From NCBI GenBank assembly GCA_037039925.1, contig JAXRKP010000452.1, positions 105,001 to 169,000 on the forward strand: a stretch of 64,000 nucleotides of DNA, written 5' to 3'. Of this stretch, positions 1-12,439 are shown piece by piece. The first letter of the stretch is position 1; the number at the start of each line of letters is the position of its first letter. Origin of the DNA: Doris montereyensis. Lineage: Eukaryota > Mollusca > Gastropoda > Nudibranchia > Dorididae. Under the pieces are notes generated by a model. It was given only the letters and a program-made list of their open reading frames with translations, did no database searches and was not told the DNA's origin. The translations under genes were made by a program, and so were the position numbers.

Positions 1-10
1 GAGGGAGAGG

Positions 11-96
<86 letters not shown>
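1..96. repeat. GA dinucleotide microsatellite at left edge
   Basis: Nearly pure (GA)n from the window start to about base 96, so its true left end is not seen. It is the first of several long GA/CT tracts here. Confidence 0.95.
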
Positions 97-99
97 CGT

Positions 100-1029
100 A
101 ACCATGCACATTTATTGGCTGAAGTACTATATGACAAACGCCAACATCTTCTGTATGCTTCCTAAAAGTGCATGTACATGTATGTTACTTGCACTGTCAT
201 TCAAAGAGAGGTACATTTATATAGTAAAATGTATTATTGGTTGAGTGGATTAAATCTTTAAACTTATAATCCACTCGATTCTGTCTCTCTGGTTGTTTTC
301 TTTGGTAAATGGAATAAATAAATAATAACAAAGCATGTTTCAGCAAGCATTAACAGTCACTCTCTAAATTAGTCTATTATTTACAATCACTGGGTATATT
401 TTTCATCATAGATGTTTTAGATTCATAAGTTACCAAAATATTAATACATGTACTACATTGTACTACTAATATTAACACATTTCTTTCCTTTTCATCCCAC
501 TTGTTTTGCCAGCTGAAATCAATAAGCCATTTCATCGCTTCATCTCTTAGTAGTCTTAGTTTTCCATATTCTGTATTTGTTTTTCTTATACATACATGAA
601 TGGGAGTTTGCTAAGGTTTGTTATTTTCAGTCTCAAACAGTTGTTTTTAACTGTATCACTTAGCAGATCTCATCATCTTTGTTTTTCCTGTCATAATTGC
701 TGAAGTGTGCTTTGTATCTAAATACATGTCTTTTTGACATGACATTGCTTCTTTCTGTCTGTAGTACTAATACTTCAAAAGCATTGTGCATTGTGAATTC
801 CTCAAAGCCCTCGGCAGTGAGACAAATTTTTGTTCTTGAAACTACTCCCCCCCCCCCCCCCCCCAGTCGTGAACTTTAAACAAATACACTAAATGAATAG
901 TTGCTTGCTTGTAATTTGTAAATTATTATCAGTGCTTTCAACACTGTTCTTAAATACTTGTAGATCTATCTTTAGAGGTGTTTATAGATTGTGAGAGATG
1001 GTGGAGAAAGAGAGAGAAAGAGAGAGAGA

Positions 1030-1122
<93 letters not shown>

Positions 1123-1250
1123 AAAAGAGACAGACAGAGAGAGACATTAAAATGCAATGGAATCTTTACAATTGCATCAAAAACTTATTTGATTGCATAG
1201 ACACAAATAAATACAAACATCAAACTCAAATAAAGATCTTTAAGTAGTAA
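100..1250. other. Non-coding stretch 3' of HAUS1
   Basis: AT-rich sequence with no recognisable exon. It contains a run of about 19 C near 846-864 and the GA microsatellite at 1009-1143. The short open frames are low complexity or unsupported. Confidence 0.6.
1009..1143. repeat. GA microsatellite
   Basis: (GA)n with a few AAG and ACAG interruptions. Open frames across it encode only Arg-Glu or Ser-Leu dipeptide repeats and are not genes. Confidence 0.95.
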
Positions 1251-1253
1251 CAT

Positions 1254-1259
1254 TTTATT
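1254..1259 (-). terminator. Candidate HAUS1 polyadenylation signal
   Basis: AATAAA on the minus strand, about 90 bases past the HAUS1 stop codon. No downstream GU-rich element was analysed, so this is only a plausible site. Confidence 0.45.
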
Positions 1260-1350
1260 ATCAATTATATTCACATGTTCATATAACAATTAGAGAACAA
1301 TAATATTTACACAGTTTTTGATGATTTTTGCCACAGCAAAGTTATCTCTT

Positions 1351-2732
1351 TCATGTCCGACCAGCATCAACACAGGCTGACATCTGCTTTGCCACCTCTG
1401 CCTGAAACGTTGAGAATGAAAAATAGCATAAACAATAATACACTATTTGGTATTATGTATAAATTAAAGATGCAGACATGTACAATGGACAAAATAAAAT
1501 AAATTAGCTTTTTTTTAGTGTGATTTTTCAAGTCTAGTCATGACTTGTTGATTTGTAATTTTTAACCCACATTGGACATCAGAACACACCCACACCCAAG
1601 ACAACATTACAAACAGAAATAGCCTTTTGTTTAAAGCAGCAGTTTTTAACCTTGTTGGGGTGATGAACCCTGCAAGTTTCATAGATGCATTAACTGAACC
1701 CTTCAGCGGGTGAACAAAACAGACATACACACACACATACAAACACAAAAAAAACCCTTGAACTTGACCTCCACGGAACCCCTGAAACTAACTCACCAAA
1801 CCCCTGGGGTTTAATCCAACCCAGGTTAAGAACCACTGATTTACAGCAACATGTTTCTCAGTGTTGCCATAATTACTCCTTTGCTCAAAGATAATGAAAG
1901 TGATTGGCTTAAATTGAATCCTGCAATTTTTTTTTCAGCAAACAAGACTTGGGTAACCTCCCCTACTCTTACTTATCTGCAAACATGAAACTTGTATGTA
2001 AAATTGGTAGTTCATAATTAGTATGATACTCATTATTGGCCATTAGGAAATCGTTGCTGTTTATTTTTATTGGACAAAATTTGATCTAAGAAAAGAGAAA
2101 GAATTTGTAGAGTGAAAAGATATTCTGGCACCCAATGTATTCATTTACACGGAGTATTCTGTAGGTGTAACAGATACAAAAAAAAACCCCGGTAACATAA
2201 GTTTTTCCTGAACATCTACGAAGATTGAATGAGTTTAAATGTCTTCATCTTTATCAGCTCCACTCTGAGAAATATGCCTCCATTAAAAAATAACAAAACC
2301 CAAACATGACAACAGTTCAACTTCATATTTTAGAATATACACTCTGAACATCTCCCCATTTTCCAACAAAAGAATTTCAAATGTTATATCCCTTACCAAT
2401 TCTCTTTTCAGTTGCTCAATACTGATCTTAGCTTCAATCAAATCCTGAGAAAAAATGTACAGAACTTTAATTAGAATGAAAAAAGGAAAATTAGTTAATA
2501 CTTTACCACAATATAGTTACAAATACAATGTCAACAATAACTCGTAATAAAGGAAACAATTCACAATTAAATCAAGGTATGATTAAAAAAAAAATGATAC
2601 AAAATCAGATTCAATCTATGAACATTGATTTGTCTGGCTAAAAAATAACACGTACAAACACATATTTCATCTCTTATTTAAAAACAAGGGAAATAATGAA
2701 AGCCACAAGGAGGAAGACAAGATTTTAAGGGG

Positions 2733-2826
<94 letters not shown>

Positions 2827-5800
2827 CAGAGAGAGGCAGAAAAAAAGAACTCAAAATAGACAGCAAAAGGGGAGGGAAGGATCGGGTAACAATGAAAAGA
2901 AATGTAGCAACAGTAAAAAGAGTTTTTACTTTGAAAGTACAAAATCTTAAGAAATATATAAATTATATTGGCTACGGTGGTAAACTTGAATATGCTTGAA
3001 GTTCCTGTTTCAGTGGTTCTAATCTTGTCTGTAGGCCCTGCAATGACTGAGAATGGACATAATATTAATAAAATAACACTATGGTTCAGTCCTGTTTTTA
3101 TGGTATTGTTTACAGATTATCAGTGGCAATAAGATGAAACATGAGGGAAGCTATGAATAATATATCTATGCAATGAAAAAGAATCTTTTCTAACCTCTAA
3201 ATAAGGAAATTGGATGTGGTCATGAAGTAAAAGCATATTTCTACATGCATATATATATATATATTTCGAGACTACCTATTTCAAAAAGTTATCTTCTATT
3301 TCAAGGAAGAGAACTTAAACCTCTAAAACTATATCTATTCAACAAAAAACATGTTACATAACTCATACAACCTCTCAATCAGCAAGAGCACATGTAGGTG
3401 ATAGATTTGCAGTTTAAATCTAAATGAACTCAATGATCTAATACCCATTTTGGCTCTTTTTCATTCCTTTTAATCTGTTTCTTTGAGTTGAACAGAATTT
3501 GAATCATCTTGTCTTTTTTAAAGTTGGCCCTATTTTAATTGTGTTTTGTCAGGAATCCTGTTTAAATAATAAATTTTCCATGCAATGTCTTGGAGATGTC
3601 GTGATCTTTCAATTGTACGGGAAAAAAACCCAATGTTTTTGTTTCAGTTGTGTTTATAAGGCCCAACGTCACATTGATTGATGGAAGTGGAGTCATCTGA
3701 AGCCTCGTCACACACAAAGACCAGGGATGAGCATTATATGTCATTTCAAACTTTGTGATGACATTTTACCTTGACTTAAAAAGGTTGAATAGAAATTTTG
3801 TATCTTTTGGGTGATGCGAAAATTTTGGATCTTGCGCATTCACACAGTTGGAAAAAGGAGCCGATGCTAGTCTGTTGCAGGAATTTACTCCAAGCTGCAA
3901 ACAGTTGTTTTGATTAAAAACATGTGACAGACCCTGTTCCAGAAGGTAATTATCATCCTCTGTTACGCTTTATGCTATAAAAACTGGGAAAAGCTCCGGC
4001 TCTATGGACCATAAGGGCTTTGAAGAACTTCTCATAAGATCATCATTGAAGTTTTGTATGCCTTGTTTGCAATACTTTGCAACTAATTGTTTAAGTCAAG
4101 ACTACTTAAAATGCTCAATCATTATTTACACGACAATGATAATCAGAGGCTTTACCATTAAACAATGTGTCAATACAATACAGGATGATATATTAGATGG
4201 AAAATTATTGGCAGAATGATATCACTAATTGATTACTGTAGTCAGCTTTAAAAGGTAATTGAAATACATGTATTAAATACCTTTTCTTTTTCCACCAAAT
4301 TGTCATGAAAAATAGATTTATCAGCTCAGATTTTGCCAATTTGCCTGGAAAGAAAGAATGTAAAAGTGAGTGTTTTGCCAGCATATTTGAAAATGTCTTA
4401 AAATCTTTGGCGTAAATTAGGAGAGAAGGAACACCTACTTCTATTTTGGCCATGTCCTTGGCATACGATTTTGACTTGCTTTTCATAAAACAGTTTCTTC
4501 CTTTCTTTTGCTGTTCATAGCTTGATCACCCACAGCCTTCTTTTGCACAGATTCGTATGTTCTGAAATAAGATATGAATACCATGGAAAATAGGTCAAAA
4601 TATACAAACCAAAACTAAACACACACAAAAAGTACCTTGGAAGGATAAACAAATACCTTTATATTACAGCCCATAGAGCTGGACCGTATCCCAGTTTCTG
4701 AAGGCATGAAGCAGAACATGTGATCATAATCATCTCTAGACGCTAATCAGTGCGGATGACAATGTAATACAGTGGAGCTCATCTACAAGGCATCCGATAC
4801 AACAGAACTTTTTCAAATCCCCATTTTAATCTCTGTACAATTGGACTTTGTGCCGGAAAAATTCCACCACTGCTCTCTGTCTATCAGGAGAAAAAAATTT
4901 TTTTATCGACATGAAAATCTCTAACATTAAAATAAAAAATAATAATAATAATAAGAAGGAAGAGTTGGATTGGTATCACACTCCCCATAGGCTAGACCCA
5001 ACATACTACATGTATACATCAAGTAGACCACAATATTGTTATTATCGTGCCTATACATAAGGCCCATTACATGCTGTACTGTATTTTTATTGTTTTACTG
5101 GCCTGTATCATTTAGGCCTAGGGCTTATGGTAGGCTATTACGTGTACCTACTTTGACACGGCAATACTATGATGCTCAATTACGTAAGCTGTTGCCTGTG
5201 AGCATAGATGTGTGTGTGAGTGCGCACAATATCATAGCTTTGTGTCAGGGTTAACGTGTACAGTGAGAGAGACTGGGCGGCTCAGATTGTCTCAGAATGT
5301 GTGTCTGACAGCACTGTGGTGCCTTTGATCAAAGTAGATACTGGAGTCATGGTTAATATTGCCCGTCTAGCGTTGCATATAATGTAGTTGTATGCCCATG
5401 CAATGAATACACAGATGAACATGGGTTCCCTCCTTTTATACATGGTTACAACAGGACTCGGCTACAACAAGATTTCCTTCTCAAACCCACAGTCCTGTTG
5501 TAACCAAGCTTCATCGTATGTTTTTCTATTGTTTTCCAGCACAAATATCTCAACTCAAATATAAAAGTTTATACTTGATAACTTAGCATGTAAAGCCATC
5601 GAGAAAAATAATAAATGTGTATCTTACTTTTTGTAGAGAGGTCCGTTTAACCAAGGCAGCATGAGATTTTCTGGCTAGTAAATGCAAATCCTTGTTTTCT
5701 TTCTCTACCTGTTCAGCTACTGCATATATCTCTTTCTGAAGATCTTGCATTGACAATATGTAACTGTTGAAATATATTGCAAAAAAACCAAAACAGGATA

Positions 5801-8800
5801 TAAATTATACAATTGAAAATAGTGAAGTTGACTCTATATAAACAGGAAAATGGTGTGTTAGCATCAATACAAAACCAAAATCATTATCCAGATTTATACA
5901 TGAGCAATGATTGAATAGATGATTTAAAATCCCTCATATGATTTAAGTTGTATTTGTGTAAGAAATGTATTTATAGTGATAAACTAAATAAAGTGATCTT
6001 TTGCTTCACATGAAACTAAAGTATCTCATAAAGCGTCAAGAGAGGCTTTCGAATCAATCTGGCGTTTTATATCAATTTCATTTCTAATTGATATAATGTT
6101 CCAACCACACTAAGTAGATCTATGATTTTCAAACTAGAAACCATTATTCGAAATTTTAAAAAATCAAATTATTCTAAGTCTTTGTCACATCACAATCTGC
6201 TTAGAAGTCAAGACAATTGTTTTGCATGAAACATTCATGAAAAGTGGCTTTGTTGCACATTGATCTATGATGACAAAGCCATGTTAAAGTCTTTTGTTGT
6301 TTTTCCGATAAAGGATAAAAACCCTATCAGGCCTGAGGCAAAATTCCAAGAATTTCAATGGGAATTGAAACCCTTTTGAATAAAAAGCAAGCTCACCACA
6401 ATTCAATCTGAGTATGTATATTCTTAAATTCTTCTTAAATTCCCAATTAAGTTCATCTACTAAATTGTCATTTCTAAATTATCATCTGTGCTTGTGTTTC
6501 CCTTTTTCGTAAACATTTCAACAATTTTTTGCCATGTGGTGGTTTTACACACAACAATGCCATCTTCTTCAAAGTTCTCCACATAGGTTGAAAAAAAAAC
6601 TACTGCACACCCTTGGCCTTTCTTCATCTGAACATTTTAACCAATTACGCTTAAATTCATTCATAACACCTGGAGTCACATTTAAAAATATCGACCCATG
6701 CTAGTTTGCTCCACCACTTTCAGTTAGAAGGCAAAAAGGAACTGTCTTTCAACAGACATACTCTTGACACATCGCATGGGTAATTTTCACCTAGTAGTAA
6801 CAATTTGGTCATGCTAACCCACTTCCCCAGACACCATAATAAAACCTCCAATGGAAATTGGTAAGAACCCTAAACATTTCATGCCTAATGGTAATAAAGT
6901 TCAAACTCTATTGAGACCTTTTAGATCAAACTTTCTTTAAAATCGGTCACCAAAAGATTATAAAAGGAATATTATGCATACGCTACTAATGAACTACTTT
7001 ACCAAGTATCAGAAGAATCCTTCACAAAGAGCAATTTTCCAAGAAGCGCTGGTGTACGTAGACTACTTAGACCAGCCTGTGAAAACAATCCGCACCCATG
7101 TCCAATTTTGACATCACACGTTCCAAACGTGAAGCTGTGGAAAAAAGGACATAAGAGACAAGTTAAAATACCAACACTAGAAGTTGTGAAAAAATAATGC
7201 GTCTATCCCAAGTCATATGCTGTTAGACATAAAAGAAAAATTCATTCAAGGCCCTTATACCCACAGAGCTGGAGCATATCCCGATTTCGATTATAACACG
7301 AAGTGGAAAAGGTATTGATAATGATATTTAATATATATAAATAATACCCATGATGATACCAGTTAGAATAAATGATATTGTTTATATACATGTATAAACT
7401 AAATGCTCATATTCTATACATAACTAAAAAAATCACAGAGAGATAAACATTAGAACCATTGTGAATGTAAATTCAGGAAAATCATATAATATCAGTTTAC
7501 TTTAATATTCAGCTATTTGACACCTAAGAAGTTATAGACATTCCTTTACTTAAATGTCTATGACGACAGTAAACAGGAGTACATTCTCTACCAAATTATA
7601 ATATTCTCTTTGGAATGGGATAAAACAAGATAAAAATCAATCTTACTGTCTGCACTATATTCCTCTGTCTTTTGCCTCACATCATCGATCATCAGTTGAG
7701 CAATTTTATCATTGTGACCATTAATAAGTAAGAGCTGGTAAAGAACTTTAATAGTCTTTGGATTGACCTCAAACTGTGGAACAGCTTCATCTCCAAAGAG
7801 CTGTTCAAGCCAATTGAAAACCTGTGCCAACCAAGTAAAAAGTAAAACATACATAATGCAGATGAAATAAAAGTAAATGCATACTTTATCATTATATTGT
7901 ACAAAAAGAAGACAGGTTTTCTTATGGTAAAATTTTTAAACAAATTTGTCTTTTCAAGTTCTTATTTTAGTTTCACTTTATTTAGTCTTAAATGTTTTAT
8001 TTTCATTTTTTTACATATCATGCAACCTTTCATGTTTTAGGATAATTGAATATAATAATATATAATAATATAGTGGAATTGTTCATTATATTATTTGTCA
8101 TACAAAGGTGTGTATATTTAGTAGTATTCTACACCAACAACTGTGTGAATAAGCAGTGAGTTTAACTATTACTAATTCACTCTGAATAAATTTAATTCCT
8201 TAAACTAAGCTGGCTATCCTACATTCTTTGAAGAGAGAAATAACGTGGACAAGAATATGATGAAAGGCAACCAAGCTGAAAATATATTCTAAGGTACAGA
8301 AAGAAATGAATATTTGACTGAAAAAATCTGTACACAAATAAATGGTCAAAAAGGAGCTTGATATCTCGTCAACCTCTATGGTATGACATTGTCGAAAATA
8401 GTTTGATGATACAAGCAGATTCAGGGTGTAGGGTCTATGTACAGTGGTCGCTGGATAAACGCACACTTCATAAAAGCACACTCTACATAACACATGCTTT
8501 CCTCTGTTGACCGATTTTTTTACTATATTAATAACAGTGTGTAAAGACACGGTCGACACATATAAAGACACGCTTTTTTCTGTAATGCAACTTCATACCT
8601 ATCCATTAGAGGCCTTAAAACAAGTATTTTGTTGAGTTTTTGTCAGGAATCAGAAATAACAATAACATGAGAACAGGTGGCATACTTTAGCAAGCAATAC
8701 TAGGTCTAGGGCAAATCACTAATGTTAGTCTTCTTCCATTGTCTGTCCAAGTCCAAGCACTACCCAGACAAAGGTGTCAGACAGTCTTATGTCATGTTTG

Positions 8801-10459
8801 GCCTACACTGTCGATCCCGCTCCTCCTAGTGTCCTAGTCTCTGATATCTTGATGTTCAAAGTCAAAGGCTGGCTGTCCAGACAATATTCCGTGGAATGCG
8901 AATTTATCGATCAACCCAGATGCGTTATGATTGGCTGTGGCAGTGAGTGGAGAATTCATGCAATGGAATAGACTATGATCGGTGGGAAGTAACAGGTGAT
9001 GCACACACTCACTGAAATGAGAGCAAGGCATGGCGTCCGATTTGGGCGAAAAGCAGGCCTTTTAGTTTTAGTCAGCAGGGGTCCAGCATGCACAACGAGC
9101 TACCTGCCATGGGTTCAACTACGGGTTAATGGGTTTTGATGGTAGCGAATCTGTTTTCGGGGGAAAATCAACTATTTCTCTCACTTTGAGAGTTAATTAT
9201 GTCACATCTTATGCTTTCACTCCCCTTATAATTGAACAGTGTTTAAAAGTTTGGGGGAAAATTCCATTCTCCTATCATAATTTGTGTCTTTGCTGTGAAT
9301 GATTTTGTAAGTCCAGTAAAATTCCCGTTTTTCCAGCTAAGTGATTAAATTAAAATATTTATTTCTCAAAAACGCCGTGTAGGATCTTGTTTTAAATTTT
9401 ACAAAAGTAAAGATGAATGATTAAACTTGTTCGTGGTGTAGTCGTTATCTTTCCTTCGCTTCATTTTATTCTACAACAATCAATACAGATTTCATTGAGC
9501 ACTAGATCTTTGTAAAGTATATTCAGCATTTTATCCCTGTTAAACTCTGTGATAATAGTTTGGTAGGCTATTTTCACCGTATGTATCAGCCAATCAGAAG
9601 CCGGGAAAGAAACTGTGACTGGAGGGACTTCATTGTATCTTTTGAAATATTGGCCAAAAGTGCATTGCAATAGTCAAGATTTGACAAGACAAGAGAATTC
9701 AATAGGAGGATGGATACTTCTTAAGACAATAAGTGTCGTATTTTATAAAGTCTGTTTAAAATCATATATATACATTTTTCTGATGATGTTATTTACTTGA
9801 CTTCTAAAGGAAAGATCTGAATCAATGAACACCCCTAAGTCTTTTACAACGTCATTAAAAGGAATTTTACTATTGCCAAAGTTGATTGGCATACAATACA
9901 TACATACACGCATATATCACACACACACACACATACACCTCTTCGTTTGCACTTACTTGACAAACTGTAAATCCCTCTCTACTCCTCTCATGCTTCTGTT
10001 TCCTTTTCATTCTTCCACTATAACTCGTATAACATATAAGAAGTAAATAATAACAGCATTTTAAAAGTAAAACACATAGAAAGGCAAAATATCACCAACA
10101 TGTAAAATTTAGGTATTATAAGTTATCTAAGGGTCTAAAACATCTAGGCAACATTATAATAATAATGTGACAGTTCGGTGAAAACACCCTACCAAACTTC
10201 ACCTCACCGTACGGTGAAAATAGCCTACCCAACTATTATCACCGTACAGTAAAAATAGCTATCAAACTATTATCACCAAATACGGTGAAAATAGCATCGT
10301 CCTTTTTTATGCCACTTAAACTAAAACTAACTAAAAAAACGTCTTTAAATTCCATTATTTCTAAGAAAAAAATGAGTGCAGCAATGTTATAGTTTAGATG
10401 TACAAATCTACCTTCTGCCGCATAATCTTTATATCCTGATCTTTGTTTTTTGGTTCCAT
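1351..10459 (-). CDS. HAUS1: HAUS augmin-like complex subunit 1 (nine coding exons)
   Basis: Augmin subunit: the eight-protein HAUS complex brings gamma-tubulin to spindle microtubules for branching nucleation. Coding exons in order: 10412-10459, 7647-7821, 7003-7134, 5628-5763, 4435-4561, 4281-4344, 2976-3046, 2397-2444, 1351-1401. Exon 1 encodes MEPKNKDQDIKIMRQK, close to the human MEPQEE start, and the ATG sits in CAAAATGG. Exon 2 gives the diagnostic WLEQLFGDEAVPQFEVNP (human WLKKIFGDHPIPQYEVNP). The rest is coiled coil ending SACVDAGRT and TGA. About 283 residues against 278 in human. Exon phases agree once five one-base indels are allowed, near 7082-7085 (T run on the coding strand), 5628-5632 (one A too many), 4516, 4322 and 2975 (each a missing G on the coding strand). 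The indels look like homopolymer errors because the spacing to human HAUS1 is kept on both sides. Introns hold SINE tails, a hAT-like element and a pogo-like element. Similarity is judged from memory of the human protein. Confidence 0.93.
1637..1838. mobile_element. hAT-like non-autonomous element (MITE)
   Basis: Imperfect terminal inverted repeats: CAGCAGTTTTTAACC on the left, and CAGTGGTTCTTAACC when the right end is read on the minus strand (12 of 15 match). CAGNGGTTCTTAACC is typical of hAT/Charlie-type ends. The 8-bp flanks GTTTAAAG and ATTTACAG share 6 of 8 bases, consistent with a decayed 8-bp target duplication. About 202 bp, no coding capacity, in HAUS1 intron 8. Family assignment rests on termini only. 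Confidence 0.7.
2735..2821. repeat. GA microsatellite in HAUS1 intron 7
   Basis: Pure (GA)n of about 85 bp between HAUS1 exons at 2397-2444 and 2976-3046. Overlapping Ser-Leu frames are artefacts. Confidence 0.95.
3930..4050 (+). repeat. SINE family A, 3' tail fragment
   Basis: Shares with the fuller SINE at 52030-52330 the block running from GGTAATTATCA through CTGTTACGCTTTATGCTATA, then GCTCCGG, CTATGG and the CCTTGAAG-like end. There is no tRNA head here. It lies in HAUS1 intron 6, antisense to the gene. Confidence 0.65.
4660..4760 (-). repeat. SINE family A, 3' tail fragment (inverted)
   Basis: Plus-strand text reads CAGCCCATAGAGCTGGACCG, CCCAGTTTC and GCATGAAGCAGAACATG, the reverse complement of the SINE A tail at 52240-52320. 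It sits in HAUS1 intron 4. Confidence 0.65.
5454..5511. repeat. Inverted repeat around TGGTTACAACAGGACT
   Basis: TGGTTACAACAGGACT near 5442 is answered by its exact reverse complement AGTCCTGTTGTAACCA ending near 5507, with a second GGCTACAACAAGA subrepeat inside. Sub-repeated TIRs of this style are seen in pogo/Tigger-like elements, so this is probably a minimal fold-back MITE. It lies in HAUS1 intron 4. Confidence 0.6.
7250..7330 (-). repeat. SINE family A, 3' tail fragment (inverted)
   Basis: Plus-strand text GGCCCTTATACCCACAGAGC, then TGGAGCATATCCCGATTTC and ACACGAAGTGGAAAAGG, is the reverse complement of the SINE A tail. It lies in HAUS1 intron 2. Confidence 0.6.
7647..7821 (-). CDS. 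HAUS1: HAUS1 exon 2, most diagnostic exon
   Basis: This exon is 175 nt, with acceptor GGCACAG and donor GTAAGATT. It enters in phase 0 after exon 1 and leaves one base. It codes for WLEQLFGDEAVPQFEVNP followed by a basic and acidic helix ending near QKTEEYSAD, matching the N-terminal region of human HAUS1 with a W..(I/L)FGD....P(Q)(Y/F)EVNP signature. It is free of frameshifts and fixes the identity of the whole gene. Confidence 0.95.
8442..8970. mobile_element. pogo/Tigger-like non-autonomous element, right end missing
   Basis: Begins CAGTGGTCGCTGG straight after a TA dinucleotide, with internal subrepeats ATAAACGCACAC and ATAAAAGCACAC. About 520 bp match the element at 25025-25896 block by block, including AATGCAACTTCATACCTAT and the stretch around GACAAAGGTGTCAGACAGTC. 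The right TIR seen in the second copy is not found here. It lies in HAUS1 intron 1. Confidence 0.65.
9460..9870 (-). mobile_element. CR1/L2-like LINE reverse transcriptase remnant
   Basis: Minus-strand fragments read VKDLGVFIDSDLSF, then SQVNNIIRKMY, and after frameshifts LVLSNLDYCNALLANISK. These are the conserved blocks after the RT active site in CR1/L2/Jockey-type elements (VK.LGV.(F/I)DS.LSF and LDYCN.LL). The copy is short, frameshifted and inactive. It lies in HAUS1 intron 1. Confidence 0.75.
10140..10300. repeat. Degenerate short tandem repeat with TACGGTGAAAATAGC unit
   Basis: Three to four imperfect units built from ACGGTGAAAATAGC and CCAACTATTATCACCG. A single related unit (CTATTTTCACCGTA) occurs near 9570. 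It lies in HAUS1 intron 1, just downstream of exon 1 in the gene's direction. Confidence 0.6.
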
Positions 10460-11879
10460 TTTGCCGATAATTGTAGATCTATGAGTGTCACAGAATGTTG
10501 TTTCAAACTTTACTAGATTTAGTAGTTTTTGAAGATCTCTGGACTTGTATCATCATGGTATGACAGGTGTGTACATGCTCTTAAGACACTCCTGGTTTGC
10601 TCTCAACCAAAGATTTGACTGCTATGGTCTTCGCATTAGTCACATTTAGTTAGGTCTGTATAATGAGAGATGGTCCTTGCAATAACTTACAAGACCACCA
10701 AAATCAGCTAAAAGCTAAGAAAAAAGCGGGCTGTTAACTTTCTACTTTCTGTTTCAAAACGTAATCCTTCGCATGTTCACTACCTACAGTCTCAGCAGTA
10801 GGCTACACAAAAAAGCAATAACATTGGTACAGAGTACATGCACGAGTGCATTATATTCATGATGTAGGCTATATCTTCAAGAAAAAAATGAATTTGTTTG
10901 AACTAGAAATTATCATCATCGTTTTTAAATAATTGAGTTTAGATTTATTTCTATCTTGCCGGATTTTCAATCATGTTTTCAGGACTGATGCCGTATTTAG
11001 AATCTACTCGTGAAAAACAACCTAAAACTGTTTCAACTACTTCACTCCTCATCACCGTCTTCGGGTGCGTGTGAGTGTGGTGTCAGGGCCGACCAAGGAG
11101 AGAGATTTCGCTTCTGTTCTACCTAACAAATTTAGATCAATATCAACCAAATTGGAGTAAAGAAAGGTTTGATAACATAAAAAATCGGCACTCCTTAAGA
11201 TCCGATGTCTTGTTTGATCCAGTAATAGTTTGCCAGATAGGAATTGAATACACCTCGCCAAAAAATAAATAAATGGGAATGAAGTGAAAATAGGATTATG
11301 GGGGGGGGGGGGGAGGGATCCCCCCCTGAAATGAAAATCAATGAAAAAAAAAAAGAGGGATAAGGGATTGTGGATAGATTTCTTCCTACTCACCTCTAAA
11401 TAAAGATGTAAGATCTACGTCGATACTGTAAAGTACAAATTTGACCCACTTTACTCTATAAATGTTACGCCCATTTAAATTTAAGTGTATAATTGCCCAA
11501 ATTAACCCCGTAAAGGCTATGACCGGTAAATGCTGGTTTGTTGCAGCATTCCGTTCAGCCTTCGCCCGTGATTTACTGTTTGCCTGCTACAAATCTCTCA
11601 AGCGCGATGCCCGGCTTTAGCAGCGGGAAGGAAGAACGGGTCAAGAGAAGGTGTGAATATTCCTCCTTCTTGTTACCCTCTTACTGTCTTCGCTCATCCT
11701 CTTTTAAAATAATGCTCTCTGATTGGTTAACCATTTAGTAAACAAGAAAAAGGATGCGTTCAGGCTCATAAGTTTATGTCGAAAAGGTCTTCAGTTGAGT
11801 TTATTTCAAAAGGGGTGTGTCCATCATTATCTTTGCTTTGGACAACTGATAGTAACGATGCTAACACTACTAACAGTGT

Positions 11880-12200
11880 ATTATGCGTGAGGTAGGCTCG
11901 ATTATACAAGTTTCATTCATTGGTCACCCTATTGTAAAATGGAATGATCCTACTAGGGCTGAGGAACGCATTTTTACCACAAATTGGACCATTCTCGTTT
12001 ATTGTACTATTGGATGGAGCAGTTCATTCCCTTCACATTGATGCCATAAAAAAGGCTCAGTATCAGTTCTTTCATACTATTTTTTTACAAATACCTAACC
12101 TTCAACACATCGGTTGTACCATAAAAACTGGACATTTTGTCTAAAATATAACAAGTTGGTACTCATTTTAATCACCACAAAGTACTCTATCCAACAAATG
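11880..12200 (+). repeat. Dispersed repeat R, copy 1
   Basis: Shares blocks GGAGCAGTTCATTCCC, AAAAAGGCTCAGTATC, ACCATAAAAACTGG and ACAAGTTGGTACTCATTTTA with an inverted copy at 30160-30410 and a shorter copy at 50095-50285. No coding capacity and no termini defined; class unknown. Confidence 0.65.
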
Positions 12201-12394
12201 TACTATTGAGGAATTATTTTCAATATTAGCTAAGATCAGCTGGAGATTACGTGAAACATTCTGCACACCTGTTATAAGAAAAATGCCATCCCGACATGAG
12301 TATAAGGGACCTGGAGCATTTGAAATAAGGTGGACATGAAGTATTTGGTAGCCTCTCAAAATTGTATGATGTTTCAGTCTTATTTTATTCTTGC

Positions 12395-12399
<5 letters not shown>

Positions 12400-12436
<37 letters not shown>
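12400..12436. repeat. AT microsatellite
   Basis: Pure (TA)n of about 37 bp upstream of HAUS1; also the source of a spurious Tyr-Ile open frame. Confidence 0.9.

Positions 12437-12439
<3 letters not shown>

Noticed and set aside
8200..8571. 123-codon minus-strand open frame
   Set aside because: It runs across the start of a non-autonomous pogo-like element and shows no recognisable protein domain.
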